From Paralichthys olivaceus (taxonomy: Eukaryota > Chordata > Actinopteri > Pleuronectiformes > Paralichthyidae): 64,000 nucleotides of DNA. Each line of letters starts with the position of its first letter. Positions within the stretch are counted from its first letter, which is position 1. This document shows positions 47,857-61,370 of this stretch, piece after piece. Below the pieces are notes generated by a model. The model was not told where the DNA came from and did not search any database. It was given only the letters and a program-made list of their open reading frames with translations. The position numbers and the translations under genes are program-made. The stretch spans positions 21,812,939-21,876,938 of the forward strand of contig NC_091105.1 in NCBI RefSeq assembly GCF_024713975.1, in the 5' to 3' direction.

Positions 47857-49270
47857 GCTAGTATGGCACATTGTTTTTTCCATACCATATTGTTTTATTA
47901 ATTTTCTTGTTTTCCTTTTCGCATCCTCGTAAGCAAGAATCCCTTCTAGTTCTTTGAGGTGGAAAAGGGTTGAACATGATAAAATCAGTACATGTCATCG
48001 ATCTCACTAAGTAATTTAGGCTTCCATGTGTGCAACACATTGACAATTTTTGGAGAAAAAATTAATTTGATTAATGATGTATTCAAGGCTTTTAACTGAA
48101 CTTTTATTTAAAATGATGAAGAGGCTCTCTGACTAGCAAAACGCAGTCCTTTCAATTTGAGGATTCAGCCACTGGATCGCTGCTTCTCTCCGTGTTGCCT
48201 GTCAGCAGCTCGGTACCAGTTCTTCTTCAGCATCAGGAGGGAGGTTCTGCAACACAAGCTAATTGGCCTTTATGACAAGAGAGTCACGCACTGCAACAGT
48301 TATCAGGGCTTTTAGAAGAACTGTGAAAACCCCACAGTCAAGAGTCTTTATCATCAACTTGACAGAGGAAGCATCTATTCCCCCTCCACTGATTTCTTTG
48401 ACAGGATATTCTCCAAGCCCATTACAAGTCTACTTGTAAGGATCTATGAAGTGAAAAAACACAAGAGATATTGTACAATCAAAAGCAACAACTCTGCATG
48501 TGATATAAAAATATTGAAATGTTGGAGAAGTCGTGATAGAAACAGTAAATTCACATGCCTTGTGTTAATGTCTATGTATGAAAATGTTTATTAACAACCT
48601 TTGTTTTCTGTGATGAAAAAATATTCAGATCATTTGCCAGTAGTTTTATATAATATTCAGTATAATTAAAGATGTAAAATACCAACAGTGACTTGAGTTC
48701 TAGTGAATATTAAGACTTAAGTACACAGGCTTTTAAACAACTATAACTTAAATAATAAAGAATTAGGTTGATTCAATATTATAAAAACACTAACTGAAAT
48801 GAAAAAACAATGTATTGACTTGTTTACTTTCTTTCATGCAATGCTCACTAATATTTGTTGGTTATACTCCAACAAACATTTGATGAGTTTTTAATAAACA
48901 GTGTTGGAGTTTATGACTATGAGTTGAAAACACACATAATATATTACAGATAAAACGGAAGCCATCCCTGATTACAGACAGTGTGTGTTACATCTTTTTG
49001 TTCAGAGCAATCACAGGGTACGCAGCATTCATGTTCAACATTTAATTGTTATAACACCAAATGAAGACTTTTATTGCAAGCACCTTTTTATTAAAAAATA
49101 AATGACATCTAGAGAGCAGGTCCAAGTCTTTATAATCAACTTAATGGGTCATGTGCAACAAATTGTCAAGTCACATATACACTATATACTTAATCAAATG
49201 AGATGCAGCCTAAAACAACGTCTCACTCAATATTAATTATAGCAGATCAATTCAGTGATGATTTCAGTGA
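47857..49270. other. Gene-free stretch
   Basis: No supported gene. About 48160-48420 is repeat-free and less AT-rich and may be conserved non-coding DNA; this is an impression only. Confidence 0.35.
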
Positions 49271-49274
49271 CTTG

Positions 49275-49490
49275 AATATATACAGATGGGTGAAAAATTA
49301 AGGGAAAACCCAACATTAAGTGTCTTGGTATTTGGCCACCACATGCAGACAGAACCGCTTCTATGCACCTTGGCATTGATTCTACATTTCTCTGGAATGC
49401 CACTGGGTGGATGAGCATGATTCCTCTGAAATACATCCCCTCATTCGATGTTGTCGGTGGAGAGCTCTGTCTAACATATCGATCAACAAT
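49275..49490 (+). mobile_element. Fragment of a fish DNA-transposon-type repeat
   Basis: The series ATACAGATGGGTGAAAAATT, AAGGGAAAACCCAACATTAA, CACCTTGGCATTGATTCTAC, GGTGGAGAGCTCTGTCTAAC matches a dispersed fish repeat that I remember (TGAAAAATTAAAGGAAAAACC...CGCTGTCTAA). Only one end is recognisable. Confidence 0.45.
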
Positions 49491-50164
49491 CTTTCCCTGT
49501 GTAAAAGGTCACAGCATATGAATCAGAACATTTTCATACTCATCAAATCATTCACGGAGAACCCTCATGTCAATAATAAAACCTTTTTCAAAGTCCCTCT
49601 CATGTCAATACAAAATCAAAATCGTCTGGACCTTCTCAGGAATTTAATTTTGCTTTGCAGAGCACCAAGGAAGCAGATGGAGATAACTGATGTTACAGCT
49701 GCCATATTTTTTTAAATTTTACAGTGTACATAAAGATGGATGATCCAAGTATTCTGGATACAAACACAGCTATCCGGCACATTTGAAGCCAGTCTGCAAT
49801 GTAGCAGTCGGGGAATGTTTCCATGGTAGCCAGGTCCCACCCTTATTATATCGTGGGTCAGTCTCAACTAACAATTATGACACTTTGCTCCATTTTCTAG
49901 GCATCAAATAACTGAAATTATCAGAAATATGACCACTTGAACAAACATCAGTCTTATAAGACCTACATACAATGACAGAAACTATCTTTGAATAAAATAA
50001 TACACTTTTTAATAATAAACTTTATTTATAAACTACATTTATATTGCACTTTTTGGTACACCACAGATAACGTGTGTTTAAGAGGATGCCTAGTTACCTA
50101 TGATGGCCGAGCAGAGTCTTTCTAAAAGGTTAGAATCAAACCAACTGATCCTTGTTGCCAACCC

Positions 50165-51200
50165 ATGTTTTAAGACGGTTAATTTAAAATGGCATGGTCT
50201 ACAGTGTCAAAGGCTGCACTTAGGTCTAAAAAGATTAAAATTGTGCTCTTTGAGGAGGTTACTTTGAGGAGGGCAGTTTTTGTTATGTGTAATGCTCTAA
50301 AACCCGATTGAAATTTGTAAAAGATGTTATTATGACACATAAAAAATATAACTTGGGTGGAAACCACTTTTCCTAAAACTTTTGATAAAAATGGAAGTTT
50401 AGAAATCGGCCGGCAATTGTTACAAACCGAGGGATCAAGGTTAGGTTGGACCACTGCATGTTTAAAACTGGGAGGAAAGATTGCCTCTGTTGAGGTTCTA
50501 TTAAGAATCATTCAAATACTGGGCCCAACTGTGTTGATAACCTCTTCAAGAAATTTGATGTGATATCAAGGCTGCATGTAGTTGGTTTCATGTGAGTTAT
50601 GATTTAAAATAAAAATGGCAGGGGGTTCAAATTTGCAAAAATAAGAATGAATGTTCCTCTTGGCATTTAAAATGCGGTCAGGAGGAATGATTTATTGCCT
50701 GATGACATTCACTGGGTCTGTAAAAGCATTTAAAAGCCTCTCACACATCTCTTGTGAGGCATCTCTAAAATGAGATGGAGAGTGGGTGATGATAGAACCT
50801 TAAATCAAAAAAATTCTGGGATTAGAGTCATTTATCAAAACCAAGTTAGAAAAGAAGGCTGCTTTTGCATCTTGAACTGCTGTTTGTCAGGATATCACAG
50901 CTTTCCAGATCTCATAGAATGCATTTTTTTCCGTTTTCTTTCCTTTTTTTCTACAGTCTCTTTTTAATGCCTGGGTAGTTTCATTTAGCCAGGGCTGGGG
51001 TGAAATCCTGGATTTGTTGACACTGTAGGGGGCCACAGAGTCCAGGACCGTCTGGCAGGTGTGATTAAAAAAGGGAGACCAGCTCCTCTGCGTTAGAATT
51101 TGGATTAAAAGCAGTTAAAGAGGCAGATATAAAAAAAATCAGAAAACTTGCAAACAGAGGTAGGATTAAAAACCGATACACAGGGAGCACTTCATTCACA
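50165..51200 (-). mobile_element. LINE reverse-transcriptase relic
   Basis: The best frame (50511-50179, minus) carries NCRPISKLPFLSKVLGKVVS, FQSGFRALHITKTALLKVTS and ILIFLDLSAAFDTVDHAIL. These are reverse-transcriptase motifs of CR1/L2/Rex1-type LINEs, including the LDLSAAFDTVDH block of the catalytic core. Upstream parts (for example PWLNETTQALKR near 50985-50950) are interrupted by stop codons. The element is truncated at both ends and dead. Confidence 0.85.
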
Positions 51201-53500
51201 GTGGATTATCCAAACAAATGTGTCTACGTACAAAGATCGTAGAAAATCCACGTCTATATCTCAGTTTTCATAGTTGTGAGCTGATGTTGATATAAATATG
51301 TGCTGTAGCTGCATTGACGTAGGCATCTTCCCATCAGACAATGCATCAGCGTGAGAGCTGTTCTAATGTTCTAACCTTTTTGAAAACCACTCACTTAACA
51401 GACACACGTGGCTTAACACAGAAACCTCTGATTCAATATTTCCTGTCGTGAGTGGAGTAACCCTCCTCTCCAGAGAGCTGTGAACTTTGGTTTTATTTAT
51501 AAAGCAACACATTAAATTTAGCTCTGTGGTTGAGATTGTGAGTCGGTAGCATCACTGACAAGATTATACCAGTGTTTGAGACCTCTCTCATGACCTGGCA
51601 ATCTCGTTTTCTGTGAAGAACACAGGAGAACGTTACCTCAGGGATCGATGCCACTTTCTGTTAATATGGACACCAACATGTGAAGGTGCGATCTGTCTTG
51701 ACAGTTAGAATAGATGGGGGAAACACTCCAGTCTGTGATTTCCTCTCTCACGCTCCACCTGAGTCTTCATGCCCAGAGTGGTACACCTCAGGGTGAGGTG
51801 AGGGGAGTTATTTTTGGTTCAGAGAGAGGCTGTGTCTGTCTGTGTGCACTGATTCTCTCTAACCTCGGGAGCATGGTTAACCTTTTCCATCCTCGATCAC
51901 ATTGTCAGCTCATACACCTGACCTCATCATTACATTGATTACATGCGACACATTATGGATCATCTGTTCCATAAACCTGTCCCTTGTGAGGAGCAAAAGG
52001 GACAAGCCCAAGGTGAAGTTCATACCTTTCCTGTCCACCAGACATTGCGAGTATATCTGCACCAGGAGCCCTCAGAGGGGAGCTTGTGTTCTCAGGTCTG
52101 ACGCACATGGACAGCAAAGCGCTGTGTCAAACCGCCTGTCCTTTAAGGCTCATTAAACCTTGCTGATGCATGGCCACCTTCAGGCAGGCCAGCAGGCAGC
52201 CACGCAGGAAAGGTAGGAGCTAGAAAGATGAGTAAGCACACAAGCAAGCATGAGCACAGTGTGACAGGCTCCTGACAGAGAACATAGCCTTGTTCTTCAT
52301 GCTGCCCACATGCCTGATTAATGAGGACAAGCCCGCTGGATGCAGGCTGAGTGAGATGGTGAGCACGGAGGGGGCATAAGTAGACAAAGAGAGTGGGAAT
52401 AAAAGAGAGACATATTAGTGATGAAGGCAGAGAGAGGCAGAGAGAAGACTTTGGAGAACAGCAGACAGGAAATCAATTACCAGGCTTAGAAACAGTGATC
52501 CGACTTTCAATGCTCATTCATTTCAGAGGCTTGAATAAGCTCAGCTCCATTCTGTTCGTAATATCATTCACATGTGGGGAGAAAAGTCTTTATTTTCAAT
52601 AATCCAGCTCTCTGTCTGATGGTTCTCTGCTTAGTCCCAGTGATTATGAGTCCGTATAATTGCATGTCATCTCATTACATTATTTAATGTTTCATAAAAA
52701 ATATCTCATTAAAATAAATGCATTACATGTACTTGTATTGCGGTTCATTTATTTTATAATGATACGTTGTCTGAGGAGAGGTGAGAGGCTGTCATTTGTG
52801 CAGACATGCATTACAACTGCTTACATTCATTATTCACAACAACCTCCATTCTCCAGACCCAGTCAGAATAAGCTGGTGTCATAGTGGTGCAGGGTTAGTT
52901 GGTGAGCTGCAGAGGCTGAGGTATAGTCACCTAACAACATTTTTATTTTCAGTGTTATGTATCATTACACTCCCCTCACACAAACACATACACATAAATA
53001 CACGTGCACACTCTTACTCCTTCCATGTCTATTTTTACCAGGGAGTGGGAAGAAACTCTCTTTGCTTTTGTCATTTATCAAGTGTCTGCATACTGTCCCT
53101 CTTTCTGTGGAGTAGTTTACAGACAGAGTAAGGTTGAATAAAGCCAGCAGATGCTGTCGCCAGCAGGTCAATGTTGCTTCATGATGCATTGCTTAGGAAT
53201 CTGATCTGAAATGGCTGTACAATCAACATGTCAGACAGATATTTCAGAGATACCACCTGTTATGTGTACACATTTACAAACAAAGGCAAAAACACAGATT
53301 TCCATGAATTAGATTGAAGCTTACGTCAGTGGGTTTGCATGAGGACACAAGCCAACATCATAAAACATGGCACGGATGAAAGAGTGCAGTCATCAGACAG
53401 ATAATATATCATTATGATTGATAGCAATGGGGACGCGGCAAGGTGATGCAACGTTCTGGCACTGTCTCCTCACAGCAAGAACGTTCTTGGTTTGACTTCC
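51201..53500. other. Gene-free stretch
   Basis: No supported gene. Frames up to 116 codons (52781-53131) contain simple sequence and lack recognisable features. Confidence 0.45.
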
Positions 53501-53504
53501 ATTC

Positions 53505-53600
53505 CATTACTGTGTGGAGTTCTCCCTGTGTCTGCCTGGGTTTTCTGTGGGTATTCGTTCTTCTTCCATCAGTCCAAAGACATCCAGATTGATATAAGGT
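53505..53600 (-). mobile_element. Fragment of the common fish interspersed repeat
   Basis: GTGGAGTTCTCCCTGTGTCT, CTGGGTTTTCTGTGG and CAGTCCAAAGACATCCAG are the reversed counterpart of the repeat at 15725-15950. Confidence 0.5.
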
Positions 53601-56435
53601 TGATTGGAGACTGATCACAGGGATGAACTTGAATGTAAATGCTTGTTGAAATATCAAGAATGTTTACATCCAGCAGCACTTGTTCAGTCCTCTGTAAAAA
53701 TGTGATACAGTGCAGAGTGAAGCTCTCCAGCTGTGAGCTATGACGGTAAGTTCAGCATGGGGTTGTTCCAGGGGAGCTCAGCCTCAGTTTTGCCAAACTT
53801 GATAGCGTGACGGGAGAAATGTCAGCCACCAGTAAACCCCGGTGAGCCTGATGTCATGCTGGCTATGACAGAAAAATAAGCTTTCAGACATGCACTGAGC
53901 TCCGCGGTTCCCCCTGTATTTTCTCTGGAGGAGGTGCATGTGTGAACGCAAATGTCCGAGTGAGACGCTCCACAGTCTCTGCAGACTTTCTCCTCCTGAC
54001 TTCCTTGTATAAAGTCCGTAGAAAGTGTCTGCGGTCTTCTCTACAGCACAAAGCAGTAGCCTGTGAATGATACATTTTCAAAAGCCTTTTCACTGACATT
54101 ACTGTATGAGGCATACATTACCTATCTGCATCATCAGTAAAAGTTCTCAAAAGAAATCTGACATTTACATTTCACATGTCAAATAGTACACCTGTTTGCT
54201 CTTTCCGTTCCTCTAATGTGTACACATTAACAGGCGTTTGCCATTTTTGCTGTGAATGAGCTGTCAGCCTCTTTCACCCGGGCTTGAGAAGATGTGGGCT
54301 TATCACAATAGTGCATGACAGAATAAAATGTTAATGGAGGGCAGGCCACGCACTGTGAGGCTGCTGGAGCTCTGATCATCCTCTTTGCACTCGCTCATCA
54401 GCCCGAGCTGTCATGGATGAGGCAACAGTGTTGACGGAAAATGCGCCTGCCGACCTTATCGCTTTTCTGATAGCTTTCTGAAGGACTATGACACAAAGGA
54501 GTCATAGTAATAAAAACAATGTCTTTTGTTTATGCCCTGATGGCTAAACTATAGAGACGTCAGGGTAAAACAATGGTTGGATTTCCACAATTTATAATGT
54601 TCATGGTAGGTGTTTGTTATTTATCAGGTAATTTCTTGGATATTGTAATCTATCATTGCACAAAGGCTCATGTAAGGAATAATTTGACATTTGGAGAAAT
54701 GAACTTATTGATATATTGCCGAGAGCAAAAGTTCCAAAACACCAAAACCAGGTCACTCCTTCATATAGCATTTTGTAAATTTCTCCACTCCATGCACACT
54801 CATACAAAATGCATATAAATGCAAATTTTTCAACTTGATGAAATACACTGATATACACATGTACATCATGGCAAAGACATGATTTTAATTTATTCAGTTA
54901 ATTATGTTCAATGATTTAACAGAGCCTGGCCAGCAGTTTCCTTATCACTGTCACCTCCCAGCAAGAAGGTTCCTCTCCCTCGGTTATGGCCGCGGTCTTC
55001 CTGTGTGGAGTTTTCTCATTTTCCCTGTGTCTGTGTGGGTTTTCCTGATAAAGATAAGAGATAAAAGCTAAATTCAGAGGCTGTATCATTGCCCCTTGGT
55101 TTTTTAACATGTGTACCGTCTGTGTGAGCGTATAGGTTCAGGATAGATTGGGTCGGGAAGGATCCCCCCCCGTCTGAGCTTTCGTTTCTCAGGGATGTAA
55201 TGAGACATTGATCGGCCATGTTTGAAGGAGCACAAATGGGAAAGTCTAGTCGCACTGCTGAGACTCAATCAGTTTTCAAATGGAATCTCCGAATTGCAAA
55301 ACAACTGGAGGGATGGAGGGACGGATGCTTAACTACCTGATGGCTAATTCATATTCAAAGAGTTACATCAATCTTCTCATGTAAGTCTAAGAAAAAGGAT
55401 CAATTCCTGTAAAACGTCATTACACAACATGTTTTGAAGTAACGAATATCACAATGTGACTCGGAATCTGCAAGTAAAATGGTATTCATTGTTTAAAAAT
55501 GCAGTAGGATTTAAGTGTAGCATCACAGAAGATTGGGGCGTTGAAAAGAGTAAACACAGACGTGTCAAGGACTAATCCCAGCGGCAGATTGCTCCTTGAA
55601 TTTGATACAAGCTGGCCACTGCACTCCAGTATGGAAAGCATAGCAGTGTGGTTGATGTGGCACAAGTCAAGAGCAGTTCAAGAAGCAGAGACACCTGCTT
55701 AAAGGCACTTTCACATACACAAACTCATTCAACATCAGGCTACGCTCTGTGAGAATGGATTTTATGTTTTTAAATCAAGGCTGGAAAGGGCTATGAATGC
55801 TGAACAAGAGCAGCAGAGGAGGATCATTCCTCTACTGGAGTAACACTTAAAAATATGAAATATGGCCTCCTGAGCACAGAACATGAGTGTATGTTGTTAT
55901 CTGAGCTTCTGTCTTTCATTTTGTAGCTGTGAGTGTTTGGTGTTGCATGTGCATACAAGCCCCCGCCCATCCCCACTTTTTTAAGTGAGATGACTGGCTC
56001 AGATCATTGGATATGTAAATGCCGTGAGACGTTTTACAGAGACACAAACATTAGAAAGGAAAGAACACAATGTCACCTGCTTACCACAGTGTTGTTACCC
56101 TAGAAACAATGCAGCTACAACCTAATTTTATACGGTCTTTGAACACACAGCAAAGCACAATGCAGTGGCTGTTCATCCAGGGCTGCTGACAGCATAACCT
56201 CTCTGATAAGTTTTAAAAACACATCATTACCGACCACACTATCACATAGACTGGCTCTAAAGATGGACGACATTACCTCTCAAAAGTGAAGCCAAAGCAC
56301 CTTGATCGTCACCTGGTGGCTTGCTACGGTAGAGGCCATAAACCCTGCCTCTGCCATCATAGAGGACGGGACAAGGACCGAACTTAAAGTCAAAGCACTC
56401 AGATACATTTTTCTCAAAGATGGTTTCTGTCATTT
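53601..56435. other. Gene-free stretch with repeat fragments
   Basis: No supported gene. Small fish-repeat fragments lie at about 54680-54725 (TTTGGAGAAATGAACTTATT) and 54985-55045 (TGTGTGGAGTTTTCTC). About 54220-54490 is compact and repeat-free, a possible conserved non-coding element. Confidence 0.4.
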
Positions 56436-56439
56436 ATAG

Positions 56440-57267
56440 TAGTTTTTAATCGCACTGATGTTGGTTTGAATTCGATAGCATCCAAACAGTTCAATTTTGC
56501 TCTCATCTGACCAGACTATATTCTCCAAGTATTTCACTGGCTTTTCCTAATGTTGTGCAGCAAACTTTAAACGAGCTCCAACATGCCTTTTTTTCCAGCA
56601 ATGGAGTCTTGCGTGGTGAGCGTGCATACAGGCCATGGCGGAGGAGTGCATTACTTACTGTTTTCTTTGAGATAACAGTACCTGTGAATTCCAGGTCTTT
56701 TTGATGCTCTCCACAAGTGGTCCTCGGCTCTTTGACAACTCTTCTGATTATTCTTTTCACTCCTCTGTCAGAAATCTCGCGAGGAGCACCTGGTCGAGGC
56801 AAATTTATGGTGAAATGATTGTCTTTCCACTTCCGTATTATGGCCCCAACAGTGCTCACTGGAACATTCATATTGTTAGAGATGCGCCTGTAACCAATGC
56901 CGTTGTTATGTTTTGCAACAAGTAGGTTGCGAAGGTCTTGAGACAGCTCTTTGCTTTTACCCATCATCAGATTTGTCTTGTGTGACACCTTGGCAATGAG
57001 ACATTTTTATAGGCCATCAGTTGGGACTGAACCAGCTGATATTCATCTGCACTGAGGGGCTGGATTGCTTTTTAATAAGTGATAGATTTCAGCTGTTGTC
57101 TTGGCTTTCCATGCCTTTCTGCACCCCCCTTACTTCATGTGTTCAATACTCATTTCACATCATTACACATAACTTAATTCCTGTTGTTTTGGTTTCTTTG
57201 TATCATGTCAATAGCACCAATATATTTAGTGAGAAAAATGGTGATGTGTTCAATACTTTTCATCCGC

Positions 57268-57268
<1 letters not shown>
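56440..57268 (-). pseudogene. Tc1-like transposon relic with transposase N-terminal region
   Basis: The minus strand reads MGKSKELSQDLRNLLVAKHN, GIGYRRISNNMNVPVSTVGA, TINLPRPGAPREISDRGVKR and LLRHGLYARSPRKTPLLEKK. This is the paired helix-turn-helix DNA-binding region of Tc1-like transposase (frame from 56988 to 56503). A frameshift near 56585 follows; in the next frame WSDESKIELFGC, holding the first catalytic aspartate, is seen, after which the catalytic domain is lost. The 5' terminal inverted repeat is visible as CAGCGGATGAAAAGTATTGA ending at about 57268. The 3' terminal repeat was not found. The element is inactive. Confidence 0.88.

Positions 57269-57304
<36 letters not shown>
57269..57304. 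repeat. GT microsatellite passing into AT
   Basis: (GT)13 directly abuts the Tc1 terminal repeat and runs into a short AT tract. It lies between the Tc1 relic and the LTR-like element that follows. Confidence 0.95.
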
Positions 57305-57322
57305 GTGTTTAACAGAATCCTC

Positions 57323-57626
57323 TGTCGGGGTTCTCTCACCAGGAACGCACCAGATAGCAGGTATGACTGAGAGCTTTTATTTGTTGTCTTACAGGCAAGT
57401 ACACATACACGCTGGCTCTGCCGGTTGTCGTCGTCAACTCCGTGAGTCTTGTTCATGTGTGTCTCCTCTAGTCCGCATGTCCCAGCATGCTACTGCTGAT
57501 AAAGGGGAGAGAGAGATTAGTTGACCTGGAACACCTGTGCACAATCAGGCTCTCTCTCCCTGGCACCGATCCCAGAACCCCCACTCTCTCGCTCCTGCAG
57601 CCGACACTGATCACACCCTGCTATCA
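57323..57626 (-). mobile_element. Possible short solo LTR
   Basis: On the minus strand this 304-bp block starts TGATAGCAGGGTG and ends GGTGAGAGAACCCCGACA, with AATAAAAGCTCTCAG about 55 bases before the end. That resembles a U3-R-U5 layout. Only three flanking bases match on both sides, so target-site duplication is not established and the boundaries are provisional. Confidence 0.4.
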
Positions 57627-57631
57627 CTCTA

Positions 57632-58730
57632 TATATATATATATATTCTATTAGAGAAAAAGTGTGAGCCTCATTATCATCACCTAATGTATTATTCATC
57701 AGTAAATAAATAAATCAATACCCACTTATGTGCTGTGAGGATTCCGTAAATGAGGTGTCACCATCAATATGCTTACACACTGATATTAGATGGCACTATC
57801 AGGGAGGGAAATCATGTTTTTGAATGTGCAGGTAGCAGCCAGCTCAGATTCAGTTAGCATCATAAGTTGAGCTTCACAAGAATATGCAAGTGGAATAAAT
57901 CAGTATGACAACTCGCTGAGTTGTGTGCAGCCAATTGGAGCCGTGGGAAGCGTAGAGGGATTCTTTATATCATAATGGGGACTGGATATTATATTTTTTC
58001 AGTAGCAACTGTGATTGTTTCATGCATGCACACAATCTAACATCTCATCTTTGAAAGGCTCAGATTAACTTGATCCTCGGTAGTTTCAGATCACGTCTTT
58101 CTGAAGTGGCATCCATCTCACAGCTCAAACAGGCTTCGGGCCTCGACACAGACTGCTCTCTTAAATAATTTACCTGATTTACAGCCCCTTATACCAGCTG
58201 CAATTCAGTCTGAATAAACAAGGAGCAGATGGCCACTTGGATGCAAGTGTCAATCAGCAGGGATGGAGGCAACAAGAGATAGTGGAGAGCCCCCAGGTGC
58301 CTGTGTGAGAACATGCAAGTGTATGCATGCACATAAAAGTACACACTAATGTATTCTAGACTTACACATTCACAGAGGGGTCAGATCAATGTGATGGGTA
58401 TTCCTTCCTGTCTGTTTTATAGCAACCACCCACACGATGGAACATACACTTAAGCAAAGTTTTTTCTTTTGTTATAATGGGTCTACCATTATTCTCAAAT
58501 ACCAACTAAGTTTTCCTGTCACTAAATCAAAAGACATTTTGTGTGTCCAGGACTTCCAATTACATTGAGTGCATTTCACTCCTCCCTTTTGTTTTGTTTT
58601 TTTGTCCATCCATCTTAAGTCACTAAGTATTTACATCTATATTTGCTTACTTGCAGGCTTCATCCTCACTGTCTATGTTGACTGATATATCGCGGCTGAT
58701 CATTGATCAGAAGAATACCATGAAATCAGT
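57632..58730. other. Gene-free stretch
   Basis: Begins with a TA microsatellite (about 57632-57646). No supported gene follows. Confidence 0.45.
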
Positions 58731-58904
58731 GCAATTGTGGCAATATCAGTTGAACTGCTAGAGAATTGAATACCAACAACACCACCTTAGGACTTGCACC
58801 TAAAGAATCTATTTTTACTTTACTTTCTCTGAGAGGGTTTCCCAAAAACCATCCATGCCCAGGTACATAAACAAATGAATACAGGCACGATTTAGAGTCA
58901 TTTA

Positions 58905-59677
58905 ACAAGTTTTATTATTCACAGTAATCAACAATATCTTTATTAAGTTAAGTTTCTCTTTAAAACCAGTTCGCTAGTTCTTACTTTCCACAATACGATA
59001 GTGAGCCTTTACTCATGACCCAGAGGTGTAGTAACGGACAAAGTTAACATGAGGTCACTGCTCCAAAATAATCAAACAAAAGGAAAAGAAAGAAACCAAG
59101 CAAAATATCTATATACAAAGCAACTGCAAACTCAAATCCTAACGAAAGAAAACATGCAACATGCATCAGTTCGGCAGGTCCTTCACTATGCTGTACTAAC
59201 TTCCACCAAATAGTCACGGTCTGATTGAGGTCTGTCTTGAGCTGTAGTACTTAACATTAAAACGGCGTCTAAACCACGAAGGCAGTGCGGCTATAAGCCT
59301 AAATTATCAAGGTATAAAGAAATAAACAATAAACTAGACTAGAGGCAAGCTCTGGAAGTAAAGGAAGGGACACATACACACACGCCATCTCAGCTCAACA
59401 CACCGAACTGTCAACACGGCATCTTATAAAAACTTCACAGCGTCATGAGACTGTGGTACATACCTGGAGAACGACCCCACGACACATACCACGCCGACCC
59501 GCACTTGCTTCGGCAGAGGAGAGAGAGCGACTACACCACAGCAGAGTATATATACAGGTCCGCTTAGCGGCCGATGACGCGACTGCACTACAGGTGCGGG
59601 GAAAAGGGCGTGCCACACACCTGATGCAATCACAATCAAAATGCAAGAAATACAGTGTAAACAACCATCCGGTTACA
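58905..59677 (-). mobile_element. LTR-like promoter block
   Basis: The minus strand starts TGTAACCGGATGG at 59677. It contains a good TATA box (CTGTATATATACTCTGC, about 59545) in unusually GC/CpG-rich sequence, and ends with polyadenylation-type AATAAAG and AATAAAAC signals at 58945-58910. A strong promoter and a poly(A) signal within about 0.8 kb without a coding frame suggests an LTR. The ends are not resolved and no target-site duplication was found. Confidence 0.35.
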
Positions 59678-59679
59678 CA

Positions 59680-61370
59680 TGCATGTGTTGTGCACATTGC
59701 TCTATAACACTATAGAGTCAGTAATGGTGAAAAACTCCACTGGGTACCTTTTAATCATTTCTATAGGAAGAGAATTCAAGATTTGTTTCTCTGAATCTAT
59801 GAACCTGACTGCAGTGTGTCACTAACAGCATTTAAATGTAGTGTAAATAAGTAACAGTTAATGTAATGGTTTCAGTGCAGGTTCCCCTTTCTTCTTTAAG
59901 TGAGTTGATGTCTTTATATCCATATAAGTGTCTGTTTGATGCATCTAAAGGAAATAAAAATAAGTCAATATCACACAGCTGTGAGGTGTTATTGATGTGA
60001 TATTATGCAGCTTACATCCTCTGTGGTGGAAGTAAAGATGGATTCATAGAGAATGGGCCTCTGGGCACAGAGAAGGGAATCACTATTGAACTATACAGAG
60101 CCTCCAGACTGCTCTGTTTGCTTTCAGCTGGGGAGACATGCACCACATGTGATAGCTGGAAGTTAGCGAGCGAGTGGAAGAAAAGTCGGCTTTTAGCAAC
60201 TGTCTGTCAGGCATGCTCATATGTTTAGGAGGCGTAGCTTTGACAAGAGAGCCAATGTCATCATGTGATTATCACTTAAAGGATAAGCAAGCTAGCTTTA
60301 GCTTTTTTTTTTTTCTCATTCATAGAAACATTTTCACATGGAAGTCAATTTATGCAGAATGCCTTCCTCCTGCCAGGGCAACCTCCTGAAAACTCCTCCA
60401 CTATAGCTTGCACATCGTTCATACATGATTGAGATGAATTATTGTATATATTGTTATGGCAGTATGTATTTCTGTTCTTTGTTCTGTTGTGTGTCAGTGG
60501 TGGTAAATGATTTTATGCCCCATAGGGCCACTCAATGCAAATGTCCTCATTGTGTAATAAAGGATTGTCTTATCTTATCTCATGGTGGTGCGTAACAATA
60601 TTGATTTAACAGCATTTATACATTTAGACTGAGAAATAAACAGAGTCCGTTTGAGCAACACAGACTAGAACAAAGAAGATCAAATCCACAGGAACTGTTC
60701 AAAAATATCAAAAAGACAACGATCCTTATAAAAAGTGTTGTTTCTACCTTCTGTGCTCTCTGTCATTTCCTTCTGTAAAATCTCGAGTCCGTCAGTGGGT
60801 GGCTGCACCGGGTCCTGAGGGGTCAGGTGGCAGATCCTCTCATGGAAAATTGCTGGTTCAATTATGAGCCAAATTCCAACCCCATTAACTGTCTGAACTG
60901 TGAGCCACAAAGGGTTATACTTATTAATCTGCATTTTAATTTCCCCCATTTTGTGTCCATAATGTCCATTAATATTAATGTCTTACAATATTAGGTCTAA
61001 TATTAGCTCATGCTTTGTAAGAATGATTCAACAGTGATTTTTTTTTTTTTTTGACAATTACCCTCGCCAAACGCATATACAGTAGGATACCATCCACATT
61101 TAAATCAAGCCAGTACCAGTACCTGGAATTTAGTATTGGTACTTTGCTCTCTCTGTAAAACCTGGAGTAAAACGTTGTGTATTTTGCAATATGCACCTTA
61201 AAGTTGATTGTGAATAGCCAGTCAACCAAGAATAAATTGCTAACCATGATGGCCAAGCACTGTAGTCGGCAGTACAGCATTGGTTATGTTGTTTCTGTCA
61301 ACTTTTGAAAATTGTAACCACACTTGAGAAGGCTTCTTCTTTCTCACCTGATTTCATGGCCACAACACAA
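59680..61370. other. Mostly gene-free; possible LINE 3' tail at 60400-60582
   Basis: The segment ending AATAAAGGATTGTCTTATCTTATCTC resembles the 3' tail of a LINE (a poly(A)-like signal followed by a short tandem repeat). The rest shows no supported gene; a T-run lies at 60302-60314 and another at 61038-61052. Confidence 0.35.

Noticed and set aside
47664..47888. Frames translating as HTHT or CVCV
   Set aside because: Pure translation of the TG microsatellite.
57021..57524. Frame of 167 codons
   Set aside because: A composite of Tc1 terminal sequence, a GT microsatellite and an LTR-like block.
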